A stretch of DNA of 64,000 nucleotides. Source: Diplonema papillatum. Lineage: Eukaryota; Euglenozoa; Diplonemea; Diplonemida; Diplonemidae. The stretch is from contig JAPJBO010000016.1 of NCBI GenBank assembly GCA_030068145.1, positions 496,001 to 560,000 of the forward strand, given 5' to 3'. The notes below the pieces were generated by a model. The model was given only the letters and a program-made list of their open reading frames with translations, was not told the DNA's origin and ran no database searches. Below, piece by piece: positions 1 to 10,090 of the stretch (its first letter is position 1; each line of letters starts with the position of its first letter). The translations under genes were made by a program, and so were the position numbers.

Positions 1-75
1 TGTTTGCGGTCCTTTAAGCCACGGACACGTAAGGCGGACCATCATCAGCGCGGAACCTGAGTGTTTGCAGACAGG
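1..75 (+). repeat. Dispersed repeat G, copy 1
   Basis: The block from the left edge to about 75 is repeated near 4630-4712 with a few substitutions. Both copies contain 'ccatcatcagcgcg' followed by 'aacctgagtg' and a TGCAG. It is cut by the window edge, so its full length is unknown. No coding meaning was found. Confidence 0.55.
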
Positions 76-224
76 ACAGCGGTGTGAGTCCGGTTGGTTG
101 GTATAGGTGAAAGGGGGGAGGCCCTGGGACTGCCAAGACGCGACAACTCCCGCCCCTGTCACGGGGAACCCCATTGGTTTTCTGATGGTCGCGTTTGGCG
201 TTGAGAGAGAACCATGATAGACGG

Positions 225-805
225 CAAAATACTCGAGGGACTGCCTTGTGCTCATTCCGAAGGAGGCTAGAGGGGAGAATAGTTGAGTTGCAGCTCTTGA
301 CAAAGATAGATGGAAAACCGTACACCGCGAGAGTAGGAGAAAGTAGAAAAGGGAAACTAGAGTTTTCGTTGACCGCACTACCCTGAGCCCAAATCCTGGA
401 CGTGGTTTCAGGTGGCAAATTTGGCAAATGATCATGATCAGAAGGTCCTACTTGGGCGGTTCAGTTTCCTCACACATTGCATGTGGCTAAAAAAAGAAGG
501 TGTTTCTATTCTTCGCTTTTTCTCACGAACGGGGGGGGTCGGTCCTGCTTTTGGCTTTGTAGGTTCTCCCGACTCCCCGCACAAACTCAAGAGGTCTAGT
601 CAACTATTCCCTGCAGTATTAGCATAGTTCATCAAGAAAACAATACAACTACAAAGTCGGTCTTTGTTGTTGAACGCTTACGCCCGCCACTAAACCCAGA
701 TTTGCCTGTGTTTCGTGTGGGCTACAGCACATTTACCTCCTTTGATCTATCGCAACTGGCAGTCTCCTCAAGCATTTCCTACAAAGCAGGTGCTTATACA
801 ACAAC
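225..805 (+). mobile_element. Family A TIR element A1, split by nested element I1
   Basis: The element starts with 'aaaatactcgaggg' and ends with 'tttcctacaaagcaggtgc'. The two ends are imperfect inverted repeats, of the form GGAAAATACTCGAGG versus GGAAATACTTGAGG. The middle (from 636 on) matches copies at 19914-20490, 21520-21800, 23674-24006, 25692-25900 and 55352-55548. A foreign block at 275-616 interrupts it after 'ggctagaggg'. Its right end lies about 30 bases from the donor of apyrase exon 2. It has no ORF of its own, so it is non-autonomous. Confidence 0.75.
275..616. mobile_element. Family I TIR element nested in A1
   Basis: This insertion within A1 begins GAATAGTTGAG...CTCTTGA and ends with the inverted form TCAAGAGG...TCAACTATTC before CCTGCAG. 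A shorter relative with the same ends lies at 59870-59978. The ends resemble those of a MITE. No ORF is credible. Confidence 0.6.
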
Positions 806-832
806 AAAAAAACGAATACACACCACAACAAC

Positions 833-2395
833 ATTGGAACCTCGCTTCTCGTCCATTGCCTCGTCGTACGGCTCTGTGCTCACACGGCGGGGCAGTACGT
901 ACCACTTCCGGTGGACAGGCGACCAGCAAATGGTCTCTATGATCATGTAAGCCGGATGAACAGAGCTCGTGGTTGCTCGGATTTTGTTGTACTGGTTCGT
1001 CCAGTCTTCGTGGGTGACGATGCCCTCTGCGCTGATCTTGGAGACCCACAGATTGTTCCTCGACGTGATCTCTCCCTTCTCGTTGACGTACTCCTTACCG
1101 AATGACCCAGCGTACAACGTATTGTCTTTCACAGTGGCCCACTCCGTTTTCTGACCCTTCGTCGTGTCGCCGTTGCCTTCCATCATTACATACCGGGGAA
1201 CTACCTTTCTGTCGCCCGTTATCTGCTCGAGGGGAATTTATAGCGATGAACTCCGACCGAAGAATTCTTTGAGTTGATAATGCATTGTTGGTGCTAGAAA
1301 TCGGTAGTTAGCAGCATTACTACTGAGCGTACCTACATGAAACTTACCAATAGCAGGTGAGTTTCGCTTGTGCGCAGACAAAATGTTGTTTTCGCTGAAA
1401 GCATTTCTATGCAGCTCCACGAACTGGTTGAACGCTTACGCCCAGCACGAAAATCCAGGTGGTACCGTGTGTTTCGTGTGGAGTACAGCCCTCCTTTGTG
1501 ATTTCGCAAATGGCGGCCCCTCGGTATTTCCTACAAAGCAGGTGCCTATGCAGTAGTTGTATTGCCTTAGCCGCAGACAGCAGGCACGGATGACAGGTCT
1601 TGCTTTGCTGTTGCGTTGCCGACAACCAACGGGTTGATGTACAGTCTGGTGTCTTTCGCCGTATCTTGTTGTCCTTCCTTTGGGTGGTGGTTCTGCTATC
1701 AATCCGTTTTCTTTTCCTTTTCCGTTCGCTGATTTTCTTGCTTTTTGTTCGGCTTATCCGCTTAGATCCCGCAGGGTCCATTGTGCCCACTGGGTTGCCT
1801 TCTCGTCTGATGCCTGCGTCTCCGGCTCCTATTTTTTGTTGTTTGTTCTCTTGCGGACGCTCCGGCTATCCCCCTTTCCTTCAAATCCCAAAGAACGTGA
1901 GCGCGTATGTGTTGTAATACCGCATTTGAGATGGGTGCAAACCTCAAAGACCAGTCCTGAACGATCGTCGAATGTGTAGAGTTTGTTGTTGAAAATTACC
2001 AACTCGCTGAGTTCCATCCCTCGGCCGGCTTCGTTGTGTTGCCCGATGAGTTGCTTATCACTTTCGGGTTGCCATTCGACGGTCCACTCGTCGTTGGAAA
2101 CTTTCTTCAGAATCCCTTCCTTCAGATACGATACAAAGGACAGCTTCTTGCCTTCCTGCTTCGACTGCTTGTCCAAGTCCGCCACGATTGCGATTCGGTA
2201 GGTGCCCTCGTGCATGGTACCGTGCGTCGCCGCAAATGGACCCGCAGTGGCAATTGCCAACGGCCCAGACCCACCTGTAACCTTCTGGGACAAGAACACG
2301 ATCATTAACACCACCGCTACGACACCGATGAGCTTCGTATGCTTCATCTTGCGAGTGAGCTTGTTGGACAGCAGTTTGAGCTCCAAGAACCCCAT
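833..2395 (-). CDS. Ca-dependent apyrase / soluble calcium-activated nucleotidase (CANT1 family), 3' end missing
   Basis: A secretory-pathway nucleoside di/triphosphatase; the family hydrolyses UDP, GDP and UTP in the ER/Golgi or outside the cell. Exon 1 is 2395-1943 (alternative Met at 2347) and exon 2 is 1204-about 833. The donor after TTTGAG and the acceptor before GTAGTTCCC both give phase 0. Exon 1 shows a short basic tail and one membrane anchor (KLIGVVAVVLMIVFL), then the family blocks YRIAIVADLD, GRGMELSELVIFNNKLY and DDRSG. Exon 2 continues with TEWATVKDNTLYAGSFGKEY, CWSP and KWYVLPRR...DEKRGSN. The usual last ~90 residues are not seen and probably lie beyond the left edge. The 738-nt intron holds a family A fragment, and another A element follows exon 2. 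A type II membrane form is likely. Assignment is firm; the exact 3' splice site is not. Confidence 0.9.
1428..1558 (+). mobile_element. Family A fragment A3
   Basis: The sequence from 'ttgaacgcttacgcccagc' to 'tttcctacaaagcaggtgcc' matches the 3' half of family A with substitutions. It lies in the intron between apyrase exons 1 and 2. It runs directly into a piece of repeat H (about 1565-1615), also seen at 33480-33545 and 55695-55760. Confidence 0.65.
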
Positions 2396-2754
2396 CCTTG
2401 TGTTGGTCTTCTTATTAGTATGTGAGGCTTTGGTAGAAGTGACCTACTGTGTTCTCACCGACCGAGCTGGACTCGTTGATGAAGCCTAGTATGGAAGCCC
2501 TCTGGTAACCACTGGTGATGTGCGGCAAGGTTGTGCTGCTGTGCAGCTGATAGCTTAATGACACCTGCATGGCTGGCTGCCGAGGCCGCATCACAGACGG
2601 CGCAAGTAGACGCAAGTTACAGGAGATGCAGCCACAAGCCACACCGATCCTCCCCACTGCACCCCGTTGCCGCCTCGTGTGAAAACATGTGTATGGCTTG
2701 AAATTGCTGTTTCATGAGAACGCACGAACCGGCTTCATCCTGAGCATGAAGCGA

Positions 2755-2885
2755 GACCAAAGGATCGTTAGGCCATGCTTTCAGACCGAAGATTGGTACT
2801 GAAGATCGTGTCGAGCAAGCTTTTACCCTTATGCTCTACGCGAGATTTCTGTTCCCGCTGAGTTGCCGTAGGACACCTGCGTTAA
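2755..2885 (-). rRNA. LSU (28S-type) rRNA fragment
   Basis: Read on the minus strand, this contains the conserved LSU wording TAACGCAGGTGTCCTA, GGGAACAGAAATCTCG, AAGGGTAAAAGCT and AAAGCATGGCCTA-CGATCCTTT. This is the stretch just before the peptidyl-transferase region. Only about 130 bases are present, with no flanking rDNA, so it is a dispersed fragment and not a working locus. It lies about 360 bases upstream of apyrase exon 1, in the same orientation. Confidence 0.85.
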
Positions 2886-2889
2886 ATTA

Positions 2890-3857
2890 ACTACGGTTTA
2901 CGTGTGACAGATGCGCTGCCCCACCAAACGAGGATTCGCGAGCCGAGCGCCCGTTTATCGCTGGAAACGGATAAGCTACGGATCCTAAGACCCTAGCACA
3001 AGGGAGCAGCTGCCGTCTTCCCATCATTGGACGGGGAAAGCGACAACAACAGTAGTGGTATTTCGTTGTTGCGGCGTCCACCTTCCTTGCGATGCTACCT
3101 GTCCCTGACTTTTGGCCCGGATCTCTCACGACGCTCTCTTTTCGTGGCAATTCACACAGCGACTTCTGCGTGTGCCGGACCCCCTCGTTCCAGATTTCCT
3201 TCAGGACCGGCTCCAGGACTGTCTACAAGGCGCTACGCTTAGACTTGACCGGCTCCAGGACTGTCTACAAGGTGCTACGCTTAAGTCTGAAGGCCGCACA
3301 GTGGACAGAACGGAGAACTAACAACAGCAAGAAAAAAGAACAGTCCGAACTCTCGGCTCGAGGTACACGGGACACCTTCTATTCCGCTTTTTCAACTCTT
3401 GCCAGAATACGTTTATTCTCCTCGATACCAGTATAATATTATCTTAAGCACAAGATACAGGATTGTTCATCAGGAGAGACGTGAGATTTGCTTACTGAGA
3501 GCGCAAATGGAGAGGGGCCCACTAAGGAGTACATCTCGATACTGGCTTCTTCTAGCTCCGACCAGACCGCGGGCAAACGCGTCGGTAATAGCCAATTGGG
3601 TCCAGGTGGAGTGGCGTGATCGGTGGTTTAGTCAAGAGAGCTGAAGGTTATTGGCGTGTTTTCCTACCCGCTTGTTAGGGAAATAACAAATGATTTCCCA
3701 TGTGATCCCATGTGTATTCACTACAGCTGTACTTTCATCACACGTTTGTATCATGTGAAACTCCATGGCAAGTGGGTCGTCAGAAGGGGTTTCTCGGGCG
3801 CCGGGATAGGCGATCTTCCACGGACTTCTTACGGGACCCCCCCCTCATAGGGCTGCT
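2890..3857. other. No gene recognised; contains a two-copy tandem repeat
   Basis: The only structure seen is a tandem pair at about 3207-3286. Its unit of some 40 bases begins 'accggctccaggactgtc' and occurs twice with two or three differences. Short ORFs on both strands show no family resemblance. Confidence 0.5.
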
Positions 3858-3877
3858 GGCCGACAAGGAAGTAGATG

Positions 3878-4112
3878 GCTAAAGATAAAGTGGTGTCACC
3901 TGAGGGGGAAATCTCAGGGCCGCCCACGTGATAAGCCGTTAAGCATTGAGTTCTTTTGTAAGTACATGAACCACATGGATTAACATGCACTGTTAAGCAG
4001 CGGCTGCCGGCTTATCCCGTGACACCTTTTATATGAACGTTATAGAAAGAGTAGCGTTGGCACTCTTACAGGTTCGTTCCCTCGTAGCTCGCCGGGAACG
4101 GCACTCCAGTGA
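3878..4112 (+). mobile_element. Family B TIR element B1
   Basis: The left part is 'ataaagtggtgtcacctgag' and the right part is 'cggcttatcccgtgacacc'. GGTGTCAC and GTGACACC, and GATAAGCCG and CGGCTTATC, are inverted with respect to each other. Related copies are at 7997-8125, 8262-9525 and 52527-52680. The right flank (about 4036-4112) is also shared with 9441-9522, so the mobile unit extends past the inner inverted repeat. Confidence 0.65.
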
Positions 4113-6480
4113 AAAACTGCTTGCAACGGCGGAATCGTACGGGTTTTGTGGAGCGGGACTCAGGTATGCGATGGTGGCCGCTTCGAGCTTGAGGCAATGC
4201 CGGGAGCTCAGGCTCTTGCTACCCGAGCAACTAGCAGATCCGAGCTGTTCCAAGGGACGACAAGACGCCATCTACACTGCTGGGCGGGGGGAGAAGACGA
4301 AAGCGATTCTTGCTTGCGCAGTAGACGTCGTCTCGTATTTTTTGCATGGTTCCCTTCACAAAGGTGTTTATTTTCTCTTTTTGGTCGGGACGGATTCCTC
4401 ACCCCGAGTCGCCGACCTTCGCGCAAAGGACCGGCCCACGGAGCAGATCCGGCACGGTGAGCATATTGTTGCATTCCCCTTCCCCCGTCTTGTCGCGGGA
4501 CTCACTGGAACACAGAGCTTTGACAATACGTTTGCTTTTCCCGGAAAGAGAAGACGGTGGGGGGGGATTGCAAGAACGTGCTCGGAATGGTGTGTGTGTG
4601 TGCTTGACATCCGCGCCGTGTTCTATCTGCCCCGTGTTCGGTCCTTGAAGCGGTTTCGTTAGGCGGGCCATCATCAGCGCGAAACCTGAGTGCCTGCAGT
4701 GTCTGGAAGAGGATTGTAGAAGAACGAGGGCAACACTGCTTCGAGTTTCAGTCCTCCTCTAATCTCCTGACACGTTGCTCCAGCGTGGATCCGTTCCAAG
4801 CGCGTCGCGCAAAATGAAGGAGAGGAGAGCCACCAAACGTGCACCTGAATACGACGATCAAGACGAGCTAAACAGATAGGGAAAAGCTTGCGCAAAGCGG
4901 GGCGGAACCACGACCTGGGCCGTGTGGGTTGCCGCCGGTGCCGCATCAAGTCATTCGGTTGCTTGTGTTGGACAAGAGGAGGTTGAGAGCAGAGGCGTTT
5001 ACAGTTTTTCTTCTTTCTTCGACTTGGCATTCCGACCAGGGATCTATTTGGCTTCCAGAAATTAGGCCGAAACTTGTGACCCTGGGCCGACGTGAGGTCA
5101 AACCAAATGAGCCACAGGGGGTGGCTCAATGTTGCCGTAAACAGCTAAGTCAGTGCAACTTGTAGAGAGAGGGTGGTTGTAATCTTCGCTCTTTCTCACG
5201 AAGGGGGGGCGGAGCAGTACTCTATTTGGTCCCACAATCGTGAGCAGCAGCAAGGTTCAAGTATCTCTTTTTCAAACAATTACAAATCTCCCAATTTTTG
5301 CCGTAAACCAAGCCGGGCCGTCCACAGCACCAGCCAGCCTAGGCTATAGATCCCTGGCCCCTTCCAACTTGTTAAGACTTGTTCACAGGGTTTGTCCGTT
5401 CTTTTGTCTTCTTGTTGCGTTAGTGGGGAGTCATTTGCATGCAAATGAGTACCGCACAACCGTTTTTTTCACTGATCGGCGCGGTGGTTATTCCACTGAA
5501 TTGAAAGGCGCGCTCTGGCTGGGTCGCGTGTTCGCTGTTTTCGACGTGAAACAAAAACAGAGTTATTTCGTCCTTAGTCGCACTCGCGTTGCGAAAGCGT
5601 AGGCGGACACGGTGGGGCCGGCCCGCCATGGCCATGATCGCAGCACTGATCGGACAGTCTAGGAAAGCGACCGGCCACTGACCAACTGCGGTGTTGGCCC
5701 AGTCGGTTTTGGAGCGGTCAAGAGAGCGGCCAACGGACATGGTGGGCCTGTAACCTCACACCTACCGCCAACGGTTGCATTTTCCCAAAGTGCCACAGGT
5801 GGGGGGGGGGGGTCGTTGTATAATGGTTTAGCTTGAAGGGTGTTGGAAAGGTTGAAAAAGGTTTTGGGGGTCACCGTCGGTTTGTGTTTTTATTTTTTTT
5901 TTTTTTTTTTCTGTATATTTTTTTTTGGGGGGTAATTCTTTTTTCGGGGGTTCGCGTAACCCTTCTTTTCCGGAAGATAACGTTATCTTTTCTTTTCTCT
6001 CTGGCGCTCTTTTTCTCTCTATCTCTCTCTTTGGCTAGCAAAGCGACTATTGCGACCGACACCACGACCACACCCGTAATGAATGTGATCAAGGGCCCCC
6101 CACGTTCTACATGTTGAGCAGGGGTTGCCATGTAGCCCGTACCGGTCTAAGCCTTCATTGCAGCTTCCATAAGCACCCCCGTTGGGACGGGTCCGACGGT
6201 CCGTTAGTCATCAGCGACATCGGGCGGGAAAAAGTAAATAAAAAGAAAGGGGAAAAATGGGGGTGTGGGTGGATAAGCTCGTGGTAGGTTGTTCGGAAAT
6301 AAGTACAACCTCAAACTACGCCTAGCACAGGGCCAGGCGGCATATACGTGCCTTCATCCTCTCATGTTAGTGTGCGTTCACTCGTACAGACACTTCGAGT
6401 TTTTCCCGTTAGTCAGGGTAAACGGGTGCGGAGTGAAATATAGACCAGCCAGCAATCAAGAATCCGATGAGGCTCAAACG
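4113..6480. other. No gene recognised; repeat G copy 2 and a pyrimidine-rich tract
   Basis: A second copy of repeat G lies at about 4630-4712. A G run at about 5802-5812 is followed by a T-rich stretch at 5888-6020 containing a run of more than 20 T. Several ORFs of 70-200 codons occur on both strands. They overlap each other, and none shows a recognisable domain. Confidence 0.5.
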
Positions 6481-6487
6481 ACGTGGA

Positions 6488-6960
6488 TCAGAATCTCACA
6501 CCCGCGAGGTGGCAACGTCTCTCATGCGCGCGGAGTCCCCTCAGACCTTGGAACGTCTGGCCATCCTTCGTGCATTCGACGGAGCAGTGTTGACATCGCA
6601 GCACCGGGGAACCTGTTAACTGCTGTTCAAACAACTGACCATGCGGTGTCAGACATTGGGAGTCCGGCAAGGGCGGGCAGGGTGGCGAATTACCAAAGGG
6701 GCAGAAGGAGTCAGGTGATCCTTCCGACTGCCGGCTCATCAAATTACCGGCTGAACCTGGGGGTGCAGGCAAGTCGGGTAGCCGATCCTGAGTGGGAAGC
6801 ACCATGGAGGGTGACGGGGCACGGACAGTCATGTCGTGGGCATTCCGGGGGATCCGGACAAAGGCCGCGAGGTAAACGTCACCCCACGGAATGTCGTCGA
6901 CAGAGGTGACGTGCAGGTCGTCGAAGAGGATCCACCCCGTGTCTTGCGCAGGTGCGGGGG
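6488..6960 (-). pseudogene. USP-type protease C-terminus plus C2HC finger (retroelement remnant)
   Basis: The minus-strand frame ending at 6488 begins, after a C-rich tract, with GWILFDDLHVTSVDD...VYLAAFVRI. This resembles the end of a ubiquitin-specific protease domain, where an aromatic/Asp block after the catalytic His is followed by a final hydrophobic strand. A proline-rich linker leads to a finger RCQHC...FQGLRGLRAHERRC. The same order (USP end, linker, CxxC...FxGxxGLRxHMxxC) occurs in the intact ORF at 47989-50052. The catalytic Cys and His regions and any RT are absent here. It is best read as a 5'-truncated relative of that element. Confidence 0.6.
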
Positions 6961-7555
6961 GGGGGGGTGGGCGGCATTGACACGGGAGGGAAGGTAGATT
7001 CACTAAGAAGGGGACTGAGCATGATCATCGCACCCGTAAGCGGCCACTGTGCAGTGGGCTCAAAAGCTGCGATTCCCTATAGCTTTCTGCCACATTCCCG
7101 CTGTCGGAATTCGCAGATGCCAAGAAAAATGGCTATAGAAGCGGCCCGTCGAAGGGATTCGGTCGTGTCACGAGCGGCACTCGGTTTAGCCCGGGGAGGC
7201 GTTCTCTCCTCCCCACTGGCCACCACTACCTCTACGCTCATCATACTTGTCACTTTGCCGGGTTGAACCGCTTCTTGTTCCAGCGCATCCATGTCATCGC
7301 GTATCCGATGATGTCCTGAGAAGGGGTGTTGGTACCTCTGATGATGTGCAATCGGCTAAGCTTAATTCAAGTACAAAAGGCGATGTCCTATCTCCCATCT
7401 TTCCAGTGCCTTGTGATTTTCTTCTCTCAGGGTAAAGAGAGCAAAGCATCGGAACCGCTTCCGTGCTCATGCAGAAAGGCGGTACAATCTCTCAAGCAGT
7501 GTGCCTCTTGCTCTGCTTTGCAAACTCGACAATGAAACGCGGCTAGGCATACTAC

Positions 7556-7864
7556 GTTCCCCTCTTCATTGACGGGGGCGTCGTCGACCATGCTGGTGAG
7601 GAACTCGTCGAAGATGAAGTGTATCCGGTGCTTGTGCAGATAGTCGGCAGATTCTTGGTTCATGTAGGGGGTCGCGTCTTCGCACGCCTGAACGCCAACT
7701 TCAGGGCTTACAAGATGCTTGATAAGGTGCGCGATTGGGTCCTCAGGCTTGTCCCTGAGCAGGATGGCAGTCAGCCGACTGATCATCGAAGCGATGTCGT
7801 GCCTCTTGTAGAAGTCGACCATAGTCTTCGTCTTGTCGGTGGCGTCCTTCCGCTGTCCGACAGC
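7556..7864 (-). CDS. Exon with two tandem RIIa/DPY30-like docking domains
   Basis: This minus-strand exon of 103 codons runs from an acceptor (ACTCGCAG|GCTGTC) to a donor (GGGAAC|GTAGTA), phase 0 at both ends. The first module reads FYKRHDIASMISRLTAILL, then KPEDPIAHLIKHL. The second reads DYLHKHRIHFIFDEFLTSMV. Both have the helix-turn-helix look of RIIa/DPY30 dimerisation-docking domains, which in protists are common in flagellar proteins that bind AKAP-type partners. Flanking exons were not found. Translation beyond the donor (to 7427) gives a Cys-rich tail that is probably intronic. Function as an axonemal docking protein is inference. Confidence 0.6.
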
Positions 7865-7996
7865 CTGCGAGTGCGTTTTTTGACTTTTTCAGAGCGAGAG
7901 AGAGAGAGAGAGGTTTATTACTTGTTAGTTGTCGACAACTTGTTTTTCTTGAGGTGTCCTTCAGATGTAAATCTAAAGCCGTCCACGTCAAATTTT

Positions 7997-8125
7997 GTTA
8001 AGCATTGAGTTCTTTTAAGTACATGAACCACATGGATTAGCATGCACTTTGTTAAGCAGTGTGAACTTGCAGGTACCACAAGGGGTAGGCTTGCATTTGT
8101 ATTTTAGAGTTAAAGTTCGCTTGAA
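7997..8125 (+). mobile_element. Family B fragment B2
   Basis: 'gttaagcattgagttctttt' through 'catgcactttgttaagcag' matches B1 around 3940-3995. It continues into 'agagttaaagttcgcttgaa', which recurs at about 32545-32580. It has one end only. Confidence 0.55.
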
Positions 8126-8261
8126 ATTCCGGGGGTTTAGGGTCTCCGTGTGACCGTTCATGAATGGGTTCTCTTAGAGCAAGAAAGGGCTATGCGGTTA
8201 CGGGTTGTATATTTAGTGCACGCTTTCGTTATGGGTTATGGCTAGCCATGTCCGGGACTGC

Positions 8262-9525
8262 TTGTTAAGCAGCGGCTGCCAAAACTTGCCGTGTCACCTA
8301 TGATCAAAGTAGTTGAAGTATGGCTAAAGATAAAGTGGTGTCACCTGTGAGGGGGTAATCTCAGGGCCGCCCACGTGATAAGCCGTTAAAGCAGTGTGAA
8401 CTTGAAATGCAGGTACCACAGGGGTAAGCTTGCATTTGTCATAGGCTAGGGTTATTTGAATACGTCGTCCGAGGACGATCTCAAAGCGGACGAGGACGGT
8501 GATAATAGGCTGGTGATATCCAGCTCCATTCTTCGTTTGTTGCGCTTTCGCGCCGGCTGTCCTGCCGAAGCAGTCGCTCGAGGGGGCGATCCTGACATGG
8601 ATGAGGATGAAGTCGAGGTGGCAGGGCTGGTGATATCCAGCTCCATTCTCGAAATGTTGCGCTTTCGCGCCGCGTGCTTTTTTCCGGGTTTTCCCGCCGG
8701 GTCATTCGGTGGTGTCGGGAGTCGGGCTCTTTTCTGCCCCTTCCTTGGTGGTGTCGCTCGGGCCGGCTCGGTCGGAGCGTGCTTTTTCGCCATCTTGGCC
8801 GCCTTTGGGGACGCTTGACGCGTCCTCTTCATGCGCGGTGGTGTCGTCGGCTTCTGTCGGCCCTTCTTCCGCGGCGTTGTTGGCTTCGGCTTAGCGGGGG
8901 CTGGCTTCGGGGGCGCTGGCACGTGGTGGCCCTTTTTGCAGCAGGCTGACGGCCGCCGTTCCGCTAGCGTCGGTAAGCCGCGGCAGTCGTCACACGGACC
9001 GCGGGCGTGTTCGCGGCAGTCATGGTGGCCGGCCTTGCAGCACGCTGTTGGCGTGTTGCACTCCACGCATCTCGTCATGCGGTGCCGGTCGCAGACGGCC
9101 GGAGGTAAGCCGTCGTTGTCGGCGTGGTGGTGTCGGCAACATGCCTCCGCCGTAGGGCCGTGGTGGTGTCCGAGTGCGCGACAGACTGCGCACTTCCCTT
9201 TGTGATGGGTAGCGCACTTGGGGGCATTCTTCGTCGCCTCCGGCACTGCGTGTGGGAGGTGCAGGGGATCCGGGTTGGCCAGTGGCGCTCTGGGGATTAC
9301 CCATCGCCGCGCTCTGTCCGTCCGCTCGGGCGGGTACGCCGGCGCTGTGCCGTAGCCGGTTTTCACCTGCTGCATGATGGTCGGCCCGGTTTCGGGCATG
9401 CGGTTAAGCAGCGGCTGCCGGCTTATCCCGTGACACCTTTTATATGTACGTTATTGAAAGAGTAGCGTTGGCACTCTTACAGGTGCATTCCCTCGTAGCT
9501 CGCCGGGAACGGGCACTCCAGCGAA
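8262..9525. mobile_element. Composite family B element carrying an ORF
   Basis: The left inner inverted repeat (GGTGTCAC...GATAAGCCG, about 8336-8385) and the right one (CGGCTTATC...GTGACACC, about 9417-9437) flank a single long minus-strand ORF at 8452-9399. The right flank to 9522 matches B1. The arrangement suggests a larger, perhaps once autonomous, version of the short B copies. Target-site duplications were not identified. Confidence 0.55.
8452..9399 (-). CDS. Cys/His-rich basic protein in a family B element
   Basis: A 315-codon ORF starting within 10 bases of the right B terminus. Residues about 60-160 are packed with Cys and His in short pairs (CATHH, CAVC, EACCRHHH, CDRH, CVEC, ACCKAGHH, CDDC, ACCKKGHH), as in a multi-zinc fold. 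No catalytic family could be named. The rest is Lys/Pro/Arg-rich with PRKK, KKHA and similar clusters. Near the C-terminus a unit ending in RMELDIT occurs twice (RKRNISRMELDIT and RKRNKRRMELDIT), and the DNA repeat is visible near 8510-8556 and 8630-8676. A nucleic-acid-binding protein of the element is plausible but unproven. No DDE or RT motif was seen. Confidence 0.5.
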   Translation of the reverse strand: MPETGPTIMQQVKTGYGTAPAYPPERTDRARRWVIPRAPLANPDPLHLPHAVPEATKNAPKCATHHKGKCAVCRALGHHHGPTAEACCRHHHADNDGLPPAVCDRHRMTRCVECNTPTACCKAGHHDCREHARGPCDDCRGLPTLAERRPSACCKKGHHVPAPPKPAPAKPKPTTPRKKGRQKPTTPPRMKRTRQASPKAAKMAKKHAPTEPARATPPRKGQKRARLPTPPNDPAGKPGKKHAARKRNISRMELDITSPATSTSSSSMSGSPPRATASAGQPARKRNKRRMELDITSLLSPSSSALRSSSDDVFK

Positions 9526-9535
9526 ACTGGGTATG

Positions 9536-9784
9536 TTACCATTTCAGGTTTGGATTTTGGGAGCATTGCCTCATGTGAATTCTGAGACCAATTTCTCCCA
9601 CGAATGGTGAACCAGCTTTGGTGACCGCTGTTCCGCAGTGGATACATCGATATGTTTCCCGACTTGCGGATCGTGCTCGGTCATTGGAAGGGGCGCGGAC
9701 AGTCGACGAGTGGTCTGGTTGAGATGAGGAAGCTCCTCGTAAGTAGGAAAGGAGAAAGAGACGAGTTGGAGTGCACGGGGCCAT
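9536..9784 (-). pseudogene. Isolated C2HC finger related to the RT-USP element
   Basis: The minus-strand frame contains RCIHCGTAVTKAGSPFVGEIG then LRIHMRQC. It has the same spacing and the same AG-x-x-F-x-G-x-x-GLR-x-HM core as the finger in the ORF at 47989-50052. The upstream part of the frame is repeat C (9745-9830) and is not coding. No protease or RT sequence is attached, so it is most likely a remnant. Confidence 0.5.
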
Positions 9785-9830
9785 CTCTCCGGAGAGTTTC
9801 CGGTCTCCTCACTTCTCGACGCACTGCCAC
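9745..9830 (+). repeat. Repeat C, copy 1
   Basis: 'gacgagttggagtgcacggg', then 'ctctccggagagtttccggt' and 'ctcctca', recur at 15790-15850 and 35210-35272. In those two copies the block is preceded by a GA-rich run. The conserved core is about 60 bases. Confidence 0.6.
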
Positions 9831-9879
9831 CGCCGGCGGGCGTAACTCGCTCTGGATGCGCGCCGCGGGTCGGGCGTGA

Positions 9880-10090
9880 CTAGACTACCCTCGAAGAGCG
9901 TCCTTTCACGGACGAGGGTTGCATGACAGTGACAAGAAGACACCCGGCAGGTCCATACTCACCTGAGGCCTTCGGCTAGCAACAGCGATAGCACGTCTGC
10001 ACTGGGGTTCTCTTACGTGAACATGCATGGCACCGGGTAAATACGACACGCGTTGGAGATAGCACAAGTGGAACATGAAGAAGCTAAAGG
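9880..10090 (+). repeat. Dispersed repeat F, copy 1
   Basis: About 200 bases starting 'taccctcgaagagcgtcctt' and running to 'agcacaagtggaacatg' recur at 38131-38340 with few differences and small indels. No ORF or inverted ends were seen. The high similarity suggests recent copying. Confidence 0.75.

Noticed and set aside
4033..4662. 209-codon plus ORF starting in repeat B1
   Set aside because: It begins inside a mobile element, has no recognisable fold, and overlaps other open frames.
5888..6020. T-rich tract as telomere or centromere
   Set aside because: Irregular homopolymer and TC runs without a repeated unit.
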